Source: Diploscapter coronatus
Lineage: Eukaryota; Nematoda; Chromadorea; Rhabditida; Rhabditidae
Direction: 5' to 3'
Assembly (NCBI GenBank): GCA_964036155.1
Contig: OZ038422.1
Coordinates: 42,989,201-43,053,200, forward strand
DNA: 64,000 nucleotides
Shown in pieces: positions 11,401-23,100 of this stretch. The notes beneath the pieces are model-generated. The model was not told the DNA's origin, did not search any database, and saw only the letters and a program-made list of their open reading frames with translations. Both the position numbers and the translations under genes were made by a program. How positions within the stretch are numbered: position 1 is the first letter of the stretch; every line of letters starts with the position of its first letter.

Positions 11401-14400
11401 CTTTTCTGTATTATAAGAAGAAATAAGAAAGAAGCACGCGTGGAGCAAAGAAATACCCGTGTCAAAATTCAGATAAATCTCTTACAGACTTTCAGTTAGA
11501 TTGAAGAAAAATGGATCGCTGTAGCTATCATTCCCTTACCACTACCAACACCCTCTTTTCTGAGTAATAGTATGGAGGTGAAAAAATAGGATGATAACTA
11601 CAAGGGGTCGAAAAATACAAAGGAGAATTGACAAATGTTTCTGCCTTTTTAGAAAGGTGAAGATACCGCCCAATCGTCACTTGATAACGAATTTCATTTA
11701 TTGCAAAATTAGAGGGAAAGTGCGCACCAACAATCTAACTGAAGTCCTGCCTAGATAAGATTCTTGACTGGGAAACAAACCTTGAGTGGCTCCTTGATGA
11801 TGTCGAGGCCGGCATTGACGATGTACGGATTCTCTGAATGAATGAAAATTAGCTTATATTTTGTTGCGCAATGCGGTAAGTTACCAATCTCATTGGTCAC
11901 TCCTATTTGGAAAGTTTATCTACCAATTTTTAAGATGAGCTAATAAAAAGGCGAAATTATGACTTTTCAAAGTGGGTGAATTTTTCGAGAAGTCTCATTC
12001 TATGTCCATGACAAACTAACCCTGGTCGTGTAGGGCCTGTGCCGCGATGATCTGGTTCGTCTGCTGGATTCTTTCCGCCGGCGGCAAAGCGCAGTTCTAA
12101 CATAAAACAGTTTGAAGACTTTGTCTGCTCACAAACCCTGGTAGTGGCTTGGCTCTGTCTGGAAGTCTGCTGACTGATGGAGACGCGCTGTCCGCGGATG
12201 ACGTTGCATAGCTCCATGGGGATCAGGCTGTTGCGACCGTTCTTGCGAGCCATCAGCAGGTTCATGTTCGGGTATCTGAAAGTGGTTGAATTAGAGGCAG
12301 GAGCATTTCAAGGATGAAACAATTTAAATTATAGATGTTTTGAATATCATTTGTTATCCCTTATACGGAAAAAAATTTGTTGGAATTTTGGCCAGGCTTG
12401 AACAGAAACGGCATTTAGAAATTTTGATAAAAAGTGAGACAAATTTCCATTCAAATATAATTTGGATTAGAAAATTCCCTAATGTCTCCAGGCGTGCGAA
12501 CGTTCAGTTCCAAAAATTAACAGAGAAAAAAAATGAATTTCGCACACCCCTAATTCATCCTTACGATAACTTGGTCAACTCACCGCAGCTGGACGTTGTA
12601 TCTCATCTTGAAGTACTCCAAGATACTGGTCTCCTTGCCGGTCTGCTGCAAATTGAACGTGGCAGTCATGGCGTTCTTCTCCGCGACAGCCACGATGAAG
12701 TGCTTGTCGCTATGGCCACGGTAGATCGTCTCCACAGTGATTCCTGTAATCGTCAGTTTCGTTGATTTTTGTTCTTCTGGTTTGTTGTAAAATTGACCTT
12801 CGATGAGCTCACAGAATCATATATAACCAGTGTCTGTATCCCCTCCTCCAACTCACCTCTGATGACGGGGTTGACCTTGTCGAGTTCCTGCTTGCTGAGT
12901 CCTTCCTGGGCAAAGTTCTGGTGTCCGACAATCTCGGCGATCTTCACGTGCATGAGAGTGTCCATGTGGAAGCCGGCCTTCTTGCCTGCAATTATCCTCA
13001 TTCTTTGTCTCACCACTCTCCCCCATCCAACTGACTGTCAATGACGAGCGCAGCGTTGGAATGGCCGCGTCCCTTGGGTCCTTCCACAATCTGGATGCCC
13101 TTCGCACTGCCCACGAAGAGGCGAACTCCATCTCCCACGGCAGGGCAGTCCCTCTCAGTGAAGCCGTAGTCCGGAGGGCGCACCAGATAGACCTTGCCTT
13201 TCTCGAACGAGTAGAACTGGTCCCTGCAAAGAGAAGGCCATGAACAATATCGAAAAATGCGCTCTTTTGTAATAAGATTTCTAGCTCTAAAAACACGAAA
13301 TTATGCCTCTTTTCAAGAGGAGAAATTGCACGTCCCTTCCTTTCGCTCTTGAAATATTGCTCGAGTTTTGTACTACCAGAAATAATGCATTGTAGGTCTG
13401 AGTGAATGCAAACTAACGGAGTCCTGAAGACGTATTCGTTGACGGCAATCTCCATGAACTGGAGAGCGAGTTTGTTCCTCTCGGCCAAGTTCAGGTTCAT
13501 CGACGGCTCCACCACGCTGTCCTTGTTGATGTGCACCTGAGCAAGAACCATCAGAGTTTGTGAATTGATTGAATCCCCACGGTCTAATTGCCGCCATTTG
13601 AAGTCGATATTTTGAGCGAAGAAAAAATATTCAAAAAAAATGTTAGATCACTTCAGAAAATCGTGAATAATCGAATGCAGAAAGCGAGTGATTTAGAGTT
13701 GCACCTCCAAATTCCTTTCATATTGATTTTACCTCATAGTCAAGTTCCCTCTTGATCTGGAAAACGAGGTAGGGCACGGTCTTCAGCTCGGGGTCCTCGA
13801 ACTGCTCTCCAGGCACACGGAATTCAGTCGACTGGAAGCATATATATTCATTAGTCATTCGATTTTTCGAGACGCTTCGTGATTCTACCCAATTTCTGCA
13901 ATAACTTGAATTTTGCAGGAATTGGATGAGATTTAAAAAAGCGTGCGAGTGGAAGTTACAGGAAGAGGAGACTCCTTTCTGACTACCAACTTACAGTCCT
14001 GGGACTGTCCTCCGGATTCTTGTTGGCGAAGAAGTTGAGCGTGGAGAAGAGGAGGTGCTGGCCGTCGTACCAGTGAATATTGGGGTCCTGGAACATGACC
14101 GGGTTGAGGCACATCACATGCTCGAAGATCGTCATGCACTTGCGACGACGATCCATCACCAGGAAGCTGTAAAGTTATTTTTTCTGAGTGTATCATTTAA
14201 CTATTTTGTTTCTAGAGATTTTTGAAAAAAGATCATTTTTTTTTCTAATTTCTAGTGATTTCGTAATCGTAAACTTGTGCATCTTTTTCAAGACTTCATT
14301 TTTGACTCACTCGTCCTTGGACGTCTTCGAGAACTCGACGCTCTTGGTGGGCGAAAACTCGGCCGTCACATCGATGTGGTAGTTGTAGCTGAAAATGTGA

Positions 14401-14910
14401 AACTATTTGCCCTGTTTTCTTCATAAATAGGGGGGTTAAGTCGAAATTCTGATACAAGGGTGTATCTCTATTATGCGTGCAAATTGTGATTGAAATCTGA
14501 GAGGGCCTTCCCAAAAAACAATGATGCTCAGAGTGTGCCCCCTGATGGATTGACCTCTGCCGAACAATCTCCTTTTCTCAAACTTACACAGTGGTGGGAG
14601 TGACGAACTTGACGCCGTAGGCATTGGTCCTCAACCTGATAGGCGCTCCGATGCTGCCCGGCTGGATGGACTGGGCGATGACGGGTCTTTCGGGAGCGAC
14701 CTGCAGCTGCTCCATCATCTGCCTCACCTCCTCCACCACTTCGCCCTTCTTGGCAACGTACTGCAGCTTCGGCTCCGGCACCTTCTTCTTTCTTCCATCG
14801 CCGTTGCCGTTACCGTTTCCATTTCCATTTCCGTTGCCATTGTCATAGTGATGGCCGTTGCCGTTCTCGGACGAGCTGCTACTGCTGCTCTGCCTGATGG
14901 CGTGGCTCAT
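8417..14910 (-). CDS. Argonaute, WAGO-like, predicted slicer-inactive
   Basis: Twenty-one exons encode 1005 residues in one closed frame: 14588-14910, 14311-14388, 13995-14166, 13733-13831, 13418-13536, 13036-13223, 12857-12985, 12584-12743, 12137-12275, 12021-12096, 11781-11833, 11041-11316, 10683-10871, 10248-10366, 10095-10203, 9801-9875, 9631-9753, 9386-9508, 9076-9294, 8627-8715, 8417-8576. In order: a Ser- and Gly/Asn-rich leader, the N domain (YDGQHLLFS), PAZ (exons 13223-12584), Mid (NPYIVNAGLDIIKEPL) and PIWI. The PIWI core reads GLGFSHSP where slicers have G-x-D, then YRAGTSEGAYE (Glu kept), VIDSGLTHP (Asp kept), and PVYVANRYAERGR where slicers have a catalytic His. Two of four catalytic residues are therefore lost, as in nematode secondary-siRNA Argonautes, which silence by recruiting partners. 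The run CYAHQ-IVGLPTSLPTP is also WAGO-typical. A 3' splice site at 14947 lies 37 bases before the ATG. Confidence 0.95.
14801..14839 (-). repeat. Hexanucleotide repeat coding for (Gly-Asn)n in the Argonaute N-terminus
   Basis: An imperfect 6-bp tandem array inside the first Argonaute coding exon encodes about seven Gly-Asn pairs, next to a Ser run and before a basic stretch (GRKKK). Such low-complexity leaders are disordered, lie outside the conserved N domain, and change length readily by slippage. Confidence 0.8.
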
Positions 14911-14946
14911 TGTTTTTTGGAATGCTGATCTTTCGCAGAAGAACAC

Positions 14947-15371
14947 CTGAAAGTGGTGAAAAATCGCATGGAATCAAGAAGTTGGACATCAAACTAACGC
15001 GAGCGTTGGAAAAATTCAGAGACAAGTTCAAGAATTCTATATCTTGGAAGCCGTTGATATTCTTGGCGGGAAGTTACGGTGGAAATTTGGAGCATCAAAG
15101 AGACTCGGGAACTCGATTGAAAAGATCAAAAAGACAAAAGTCGAAATTTAGGAGAGCATCTTTTAAAATTTTTAGTTGCAAAGCCAAGATTTTGAGCAAA
15201 AATTTAAATTGAAGGTGTCGTTGAGTGAAGTTGGGATATTCTGGAGATTAGCTTGACCTAGTGCGTGAAAAAATACTTCAAGAAAGCGCCAGATAAAAAT
15301 AAAAATTTTAATTTTAGGCCCAAAATTTGCCATTCAAAAAATCAGAAAAAAGAGCGAAATTGCAAAAGTTG
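14947..15371 (-). promoter_or_regulatory. Upstream region of Argonaute with splice acceptor at the 5' UTR
   Basis: On the minus strand a 3' splice site (ctttcag) ends at 14947, followed by a 37-base leader and the Argonaute ATG at 14910. No coding exon joins to it, so it is either a spliced-leader acceptor or the end of a 5' UTR intron. The first transcription start and any promoter boxes cannot be placed by eye in this AT-rich DNA. Confidence 0.4.
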
Positions 15372-15835
15372 ATGATTTTACGATGCTGCAGAATTATTAT
15401 ACGGTCAGGTTTTCGGTGCGGATAAACAGAATCCGTGAAATAAAAAAAATTGCCGAGAAATTTTAGGTACACGGCATTTTTTGTTAACAATGATGATTCA
15501 CGTCATTTTTCTATGTACTGAATTTACGCGTCACCTGATTATTAGATGTAGGAAAAAATTTGAATATAAAGTTATTTTTATTTCTTTTTTCATTTTTCTA
15601 TTGAATTCGCCACCTAGAAAATATAGATACACGATGATCATCTACAGAAAGACCAAATTTAACTATCAGAACGAAGGATTCGAAATTTAGCATTGACCCA
15701 AAGATTTATAGTGAAAAGTCACATCTAGGCGATTGGCACTAAACTTTCTGGATTGTAATTTTAAAATTTCATCTCCTAGACGTAAATTCTGAAGAAATAA
15801 CAATGAAATCGTTTGCAAAATTCATGAGAAATAAT
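15372..15835 (+). repeat. Dispersed repeat, copy 1 of 2
   Basis: About 464 bp starting atgattttacgatg and ending near gagaaataat recurs in the same orientation at 28919-29383 with only scattered substitutions and small indels. Neither copy has a conserved open frame or obvious inverted ends. It lies in intergenic DNA upstream of the Argonaute gene. It is probably a fragment or non-autonomous member of an interspersed family; the class is unknown. Confidence 0.85.
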
Positions 15836-15879
15836 GGCTAAATTATACAAGTCTAACATTTTTAATGTATAAAAAAATT

Positions 15880-16190
15880 CATTTTCTGTTTGTTGTTTTT
15901 TTTGTTTCTATCAATTTTTTAAATTATTTTCTGTTGTTTATGTCTTCCGAACTTGTTAAAATCATTTTCCGCTTGTTATTTTTTTTGTTTCTGTCGATTT
16001 TTTGATCATTTTCTGTTGTGTTTTCCGAAATTTTTAAGACCATTTTATGTGTCGTTTTTTTTGTTTCTGTCGATTTTTTGATCATTTTCTGTTGTGTTTT
16101 CCGAAATTTTTAAGACCATTTTATGTTTGTCGTTTTTTTTTGTTTCTGTCGATTTTTAAAAATTATTTTCTGTCTGTTTTCTGAAATTCT
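15880..16190. repeat. T-rich tandem repeat, about 76-bp unit, about four copies
   Basis: A unit containing gttttttttgtttctgtcga, then attttctgtt and ttttccgaaatttttaagac, repeats roughly four times. The two central copies are almost identical, offset by 76 bases (ttttccgaaa at 16021 and 16097), and the outer ones are degenerate. It is an intergenic minisatellite between the Argonaute 5' end and the filamin-repeat gene's 3' end. Confidence 0.8.
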
Positions 16191-16530
16191 AAAAACCCAC
16201 TTTTGGACGGCCCTGGTTACGAAAACGAATGAAAAAGGAGTAAAATAATGTGACTGATAAGCGAAAAACCCAGTAGGTAAAGGAGTGAAGTATTTGGTGA
16301 AAATGAGAGGATGAGTAAACTCAAAAAAAAGGATGAAAAATAAGGCATTGGGGGAAATGAAAAGGGAAAAACTCAAAGAAAATAATTTAATTACAATAAA
16401 AATGAAGATAGGAAAAAACGACACAAACATAAAACTGGTATTTGGTGGTAGCTTTGATTTATTGCACTTTTCACTTGCAGATAAGAACTCTGAGCTCGGC
16501 ACTCTGCAGGTTTAAGAAAGAGAAATACAA

Positions 16531-18999
16531 TCAGGGCTCGATTGCGAAGGGGGAGCCAGGAGCCAGAGCCGTATATCGCACCTTGTATCCTTTCTCGAGC
16601 TGAAACAAGCAACTTGTAAATTTAAATAAAACTTTCGCAAAATGAAATTTTCTATTGAATGAATGAATGGTTTTCTACAAATTCACACTACCTCATATTC
16701 ATCGAACGTGGCCTTCGAAAGACCGTCCATTTGGGAAGTCAGGATTCTCGCGCCCGCATTCACTTTGTTTATGATCAATTCGCACTTCTGAAAATATTGG
16801 ATTGGCTGATTGAAGCGTGAATATACTATCGTAATACAAACAGGCCGAGTTGTTTAAATAAAAAGAATTTTTTTTTTACCCGCACCTGCCCCTATCGGTG
16901 TGGGGGGGGGGGGGGGATTTTTTTTGTTCTTTTAAAAAAAGACTGCGAATGGGTTTTATTTTCTAAAAAAAGGTACGAGAAGAGAAATAAGAAGAAGAAA
17001 GCTTGTAGCGAAAGAATCCATTTATATTACAAATCTACTTCACACACGTGGTATTTTCTTGCTACGAAAGTAGCATTGAATCGTGGTGACTAAACGGGGT
17101 AAAGAGAAACGTGTTGATGGTGTAGTAACCTACCTGTCCAGTGTGAGTCTTCTCGAGTCGATCCCTCACTGGAGCTGACGGCAGTCGAGTCGCCGCAGCC
17201 GTCCACTCCGCCTACTCGAATTCTGAACGGACTGTCTCGCATCGGGGCACCGTCTATAAAGATTAGTTCATTGATTGAGAAATTATATTATAAATGTATG
17301 CATGCATATTTTTTTTTTTTGGAAAAATTCGACTTTTGAAGTGCAGCAGATCTGTACGGAATATTCTGTCCCGTTCCGGAAAAAAAAAACCCGGAATTAC
17401 GGTTATTTTTGGGGTCGTTCCGCGTTCAGAAGATTTAACAAAGAAATTTCATTCCGTACAGCCTTGTTTTGAAGCTAAAATTTTGAAAAGAGAAAAATTC
17501 AAGTTTTCCACAATCTCATTTTTCAAAGTCCTACCAAGCGTGACGCGAATGTAGTAGTTTCCGGCGCATTTGGGCACGAATCGGAATGCGTAGCTTTCGC
17601 CTTCCTCGATGGGCACGATGTCGATCGTCTCCACTGCATTCCTCGGTGTTACCACCTATAAATCATGAAAGAAAATTGGTCATAAACAAAATAGCTAAAG
17701 AAGCTTTGAAAATTCAATAAAGCTTAGAAATTTTCTAATTTTTGATATTCTGGTCTAGAATTCAAAACAAGAAATTTCAATTTTGAATTTTCTTCACTAT
17801 TATTTCGAAAAAGAATCTAGAAATTTATTTCCAATCTTGAACCCTAAATTTTCAAAATTTTAATTCAAAATATTCCTGAAAAAGGATAATTTTTCAAAAA
17901 ATTTAAATAAATAAATTTACCTCCTCTTCAATGAGAGGTATCTTTTGCTGTTTATCCGGTTTGGACGTGACTTTCTCTGCGTCTTTGGCTGTACTTCCCT
18001 CGATCGTCTCGTTATTTTTATTCTTTGCCAGCTTCTTCTTAGGAACGAGCATCTTCAGCTTCTTCCACAACCACCTAGGCTTGCGATAAGGGCCTTGGGT
18101 CTGGAACTTATGAAATTAAGTCAAATTCTAAAATATCGGTAAGTTTCGATTAAAAAATCGCATCTGTATTGAAGAGGAAATGTTAGTTTTTATATAACCA
18201 ATAAATTTAAACTTATGCCAAAATAAAGAAATTTCGGGAAATGTTTAAAACGAAATTTTTCTTAGTTATTTTCGTTTAACATAATGAAAATAAAAATTCG
18301 CACTTTCATTCTAGCAAAAATTTTTAAGATATAAAAAAATTAAGTTTTCGCTTGAATAAACTTTCTTCGAGAAAAAGAAATTCGATAAATTTGAATCATA
18401 AAATTTCGCACGTTCTCAGTCTCTTCCAACTTCCTCGGAGTTTCCTTCAACTTCCTCTGAGACTCCTCCAACTTCTTCTCAACCTCCTCCAACTTCCTCC
18501 TCAGCTGTTCAATCTCTCTGTCTCGGTCCTTCAGCATTCGCGCCTGCTTTTCCCTCTCCTTCGATGCTTCTTCAGCCTTTTTCTTCTCCTGAAAATTGTC
18601 TTGATTGACTTATCTGAGAATTTTCAAATAAGCAATGGAAATCCTTCAATTTTCAACGAATGATTAATTTTTAATCAATGAAATTCTTAAAGAAATATTA
18701 TTCTTGAAGGAAAACATTGATAATTCATCTCGAAATGTTTCATCGATGATGAAATATCTCATTTGGAACAGATCGGAGTAGCACTAACCTCGGCATCCAA
18801 CAACTGTTGTCCCTAAAATTATGAAGACTAATTTAATGTAATTAATTCGACGTAAATCTTCTAAACACTTCTTTATATCGGTCCCCTATGATAAGCCCTG
18901 ATTCATTGACAACCAATCGTGATATTTCCTGTCTTTGACGGATTGATTCCCTTCGCCCATCATTAGGTTTAGCTCATTCTCGACAATATCTTGCGCCAT
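16531..18999 (-). CDS. Coiled-coil protein with two C-terminal filamin (ABP280) repeats; apparent frameshift
   Basis: Exons 18789-18812 and 18412-18588 give a Glu/Lys coiled coil with a REIEQLRRKLEEVEKKL core. Exon 17921-18099/18100 is a Lys-rich linker. Exons 17535-17655 and 17134-17253 carry filamin repeat 1 (YAFRFVPKCAGNYYIRVTL then GAPMRDSPFRIRVGG). Exons 17134-17253, 16692-16787 and 16531-16599 carry repeat 2 (LEKTHTGQKCELIINKVNAG, DGLSKATFDEYELEKGYKV). Coiled coil plus filamin repeats recalls TRIM/LIN-41 proteins, but no RING, B-box or NHL is seen. Two oddities: repeat 2 needs a one-base frame change inside exon 17134-17253, and it jumps from LAPG straight to SPFAIEP and stop, missing the last strands. 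The start is uncertain. An ATG at 18999 opens MAQDIVENELNLMMGEGNQS and could splice to the 24-base exon by a weak donor. It may be a decaying gene or carry an assembly error. Confidence 0.7.
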
Positions 19000-20171
19000 T
19001 TTACTCACTTCGCACCCTATATATGAAAGTTTTGAGGAGTACTCGCATTTGATGGATGAAAAAGAGAGAAAGAAAGAAATGAATTCTTTTTCCGGGAAGC
19101 TTAATTCCTGCACAGTAACGAAATTGTCACATGCGATTTTCGCGCCGATATCTGCTGGATACAAAGTATCTAAGATAGAAAAAGCAGCAGGATTCTGATT
19201 AGTTGGATGTTGGAATCGAGAGGGATTGATTTCAATGAGAACAGTAAGATAACTGAATTTTTGAGAAGTCGTAGAAGAGTCTAGGTTTTGGAATATGATC
19301 AGAATTTTTAGATAAATTCACATTATGAAAGAGAAAATATCTCTGGTTAGGAATCATGATTTCCATTTCATTCCATATAGAATAAATTGGCAGTACTATG
19401 CATTTTTTAAGATGATGGATTAATCAACAGCAAATAAATTTATTTTTGGTAGTTGCATTTAGAATTAGTATTTTGAAGGTGACTGAAATAATTTGACCTA
19501 GTCAAGTTTGTCACGTGTGACAAATGGATTGGGAGATGAGGTGAGCATAGATGATTCCTGGGCTTATGCTGGTTGATATATCACTTCACAAATCAATTCA
19601 TTTTCTCTCCTATTTATTCCTTTATCTGTATGCAATGGCATGAACAAGAAATCGCTTGTTATTCGTCGAAAAATGATTCGCCCTACTTTTCTTGAGAAGG
19701 ATGATGATGCAAAATATTCAATAAACTATGCTCTTCGAACCAAAGTTGAATAACTTCTGCTGCACGACATAAATATTATTTCTAGTGAAATTTATATCTA
19801 GGAGAAAATGAGAAATATCTCTATAATCTAACCGAGAAAAGGTGTTCAAAATAGATAGAAGTGCATGATCGTATTGAGAATATTGGATGAAAGATCATTC
19901 TCTATGGCTCGCAAAGTTCACTCATTTCTCGTTCCTTCTCTTCCAAATGCATCTCATTCTTTAACAATCACAGCGACTATTTTGGCGAGCCGTTTGTTTT
20001 GGATAGAAGAATCATTATCATAATTGCACATCTTTCCATCAAATCAACACACTTTGATATGATTGCTAACAAATTCAGCAGTATGCAATATCCCCCATGA
20101 AATTCTTCAAATTCTCAAAAGTCTTTCAGCACCCTGTACTAACAATGCGACCATTACGTCGCAGAAATAAT
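19000..20171. other. Gap between caspase and filamin-repeat genes; possible minor exon
   Basis: This is 1.2 kb of AT-rich sequence on the 3' side of the caspase. A short open minus-strand segment near 19105-19165, reading YPADIGAKIACDNFVTVQ behind a plausible 3' splice site, may be an upstream exon of the filamin-repeat gene, but I could not find a junction that keeps frame. Nothing else is recognisable. Confidence 0.4.
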
Positions 20172-23100
20172 TCAAATAAATTGAATTCTCACCTGTTCGA
20201 ATTCAACCGTTCCGAAGCCCGGACAGAGATAGAGCCATCTTTTCAGACTACTACTGAAAAATGGCTGAGTGATTATCCCTGAAGTATCCATCAGCAGCTC
20301 GGAGTTGATTTCTTGGAGTATCGAGATTATGTCCATTTCATGGCACTTTTCCGAGAGCTTCTGAAAAGGAGATGGCAATAGATTATATTTCAAATTGCAT
20401 ATCGATTTTTAGGAACGTATTGCCAAATTTTGGCCACTTTTGATACTGGCCAAAGCGAAAAAAATGCATACTTCGAGAAATAAGTTCAGAAATGAATTGC
20501 CCTTGGGATCTTCTGCCGCCACCGAGAATGGGCTGGTGGAATAGATGAAAAGGAAGTCACCAAACGCGGGTACTGCCTGAAAAGATTTTTTCTTTTGAAC
20601 TTTAAGAGGGCTTCCAGGTTTTTAAGGCTAATCCCACCCAATTAGTTTGTTTTATAGACGCTGGCTGAATTGATGAACGGGACGACTTGCAGCGGGCAAG
20701 GAGCGACAGGTCAAATTTCGAAATTTAGAGCAAAATATAAACAAAAGTCAACTTCTTTCTTCCCTCTCTACTTCTATCTTCTAATCATTTAGACTTATGA
20801 ACATTAGAAGTTTAGAATAAGATAGGATAGATGAAGACAGTAATTAGCAAGACTAAAATGTTTTAGATGAGCTGGATAGAAACGAAACCAAAAGCGTGGA
20901 ATAGAGAATTATCCCTATGAGCAGTTATGCTGGTGACAAATGAAGATTTTGATTCTACTGATGTTTCCCAACGATGATATTTTGGTGACAAGCATATTTC
21001 CATATCGTTAAATCCAGACAGCGTCTTTTGAAAAATACCTTCTCCTCTTAATAAACTTTTAAATCACTATGCAAAATTCCTATACTCAAAAACGTGATGG
21101 AAGCCTTGAAAAACAAGAAAAAATGAGAATTGGTAAAGAATCTAACCTTTGCAGCCTCTGTGATCTGAATGCCATCGTTCGGGTTGACTTCGGGTATCAG
21201 GTAGTACACTTTGTTCGCGTGGTGCTGCTTGGGTTCCTCATACTTATTCCCTATCTGGATCAACTCTAAAGATTTTTGCTAATGACAAATTTCAATAAGC
21301 TATCCTCTCCTATCGTTAATTTTCACGATGTTTTAGTTAGCAACAAACTTATTTTATAAGGGGCCTATTTAATAATTACTGAAAATGAAACCATCTATCA
21401 GCTTAACTTAGTCTCGACTTTTATCGAGGAAAATAACCAACCACCACGGCAACAGAGGTTCAGGATGATCTTGGGCCTGGGGCTGTCAGAGGGGCAGTGC
21501 AGGTTGTCGATGCACTGAATGAGATCAAAAATCGGGATGGAATAACCGTCGTTTGCTAAATTTAAGGCAAATTATTTCCTATTTTCTTCATCTTTTCTTA
21601 AGATTTTATGAAATTTAGGAACAAATTTCGTTTTTTTCTCGCTCAATTAAAATATTTGTAATGAAGAGGAAAGAGCTACTAACCGATAAATGTTTCGTGG
21701 TCTCCATGACCAGTCAAAACCAAGAAAATGCTCGATGCCTCCCTGACTTCTTTCTTACTGCTCCACTCTTTGATCGTTTGCCTGATTTTCTAAAAAAAAA
21801 TGTGAACATGAAAACAAATCTATGAAATTTCAATTCTCACCTCGGCAGATTGATCCAGGCAGGGGGGTTCGACCTCACACCTCAGCTGCTTCAGGAAATG
21901 CTCGAGATTGCGAACATCGGTCTTGACGCCCTAAATAGTGTTTGAAAGATGATTAGGGAAATGAAAATATTACCGGCAGAGAACACATCCGACGGACGCT
22001 TCTCGTGTAATCCGATGCCCCGATGATCAATGCAGCAGCACTCGCTCCCTTATAAACTCCGTAGGGCTAAAATTTAGAATGAGAACTAAGCTAGGTGATA
22101 AAAATTCTCGTACTTTTTTATCCTTGATAGTCTTGGACATCTCCTGAGAATCACATTTATTGACGGTAAAGGTGGGAGAGCTGGGTACCTGGAATGCTAT
22201 GATAGAAGTATTGATCATCTTAACCGTTTATTTATTATCCTTGAAAATTTTAGCAGCATCAAGGATAAATGATTTCAGTTGACAAAAAATTGTTTAAAAA
22301 CTCATGTCAGATAAAGAGCGAAGTTACATATAGAACTCATTAACGATTATGAAGAATGGTTGTTCAGAGTCCCCAAGTACACTATCATGTTCATTAACTA
22401 AGGCAAGCTACGCTTTCTTTACTCCCAAATATGTGTCCCGTAAAGAAATATTCCGATGTGGCGTCCTTATTGATTTTATCTGGTTTTTTCCTGGGGGAAA
22501 AATATCTCGTCTGTACTGAAACATGAGAGCAAAATAATATTTTCTATCGTATGAAAAAAGTCAAATAATGTCAACTAAAAGGCGCCTAACATTGAAGTAC
22601 AGTAATAGGCCTTTGACACGCCTACCGAATTTTGCAAAAAAAAAATTCCCATGCAAAAGGCCTTCGTTAATGAACATGATCGAGTGCTAGGCTAATATGG
22701 CCAATTGATGCTTGGGACGAAATTTTTTTTTATAAAGAAAGGTTGGCTGGAATGGTGAATAAGACTAGAGAGGCCAAGTGGTTTTCTCTAATAGGTTTAA
22801 TTTGCTAAATTAGATATCAGGATGATGAGCGAGGTTGTGATAAATTCAAAATTTTTTTAATTTTCAAAAAACAGTTTATCTTATCAAAAGTTATGTTTAT
22901 AGAGTTCCGATGTTAATGTCTTCAAAAGGCCTTTGCCAAAAAATCGATTACACCATCATTTCGAACGTCATTTATTACCCTAATTGGTGTTTTGGTTTCA
23001 TGAACTTATCAGCTAATTAACGATAATTGAAACGTCAAAAGAATCGTTATTTCTCTCTTTTGAAAAAGGAAGACTTGGCCTCTAAATAGATGCGAGTGTA

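Noticed and set aside
12853..13551. 232-codon minus-strand open frame across the Argonaute gene
   Set aside because: It runs through two real Argonaute exons and their intron in a shifted frame; the true exons in the correct frames give PAZ sequence.
16110..16502. 130-codon minus-strand ORF downstream of the filamin-repeat gene
   Set aside because: It is Phe/Ile/Leu-rich and lies over the T-rich minisatellite edge; no domain or plausible splicing supports it.
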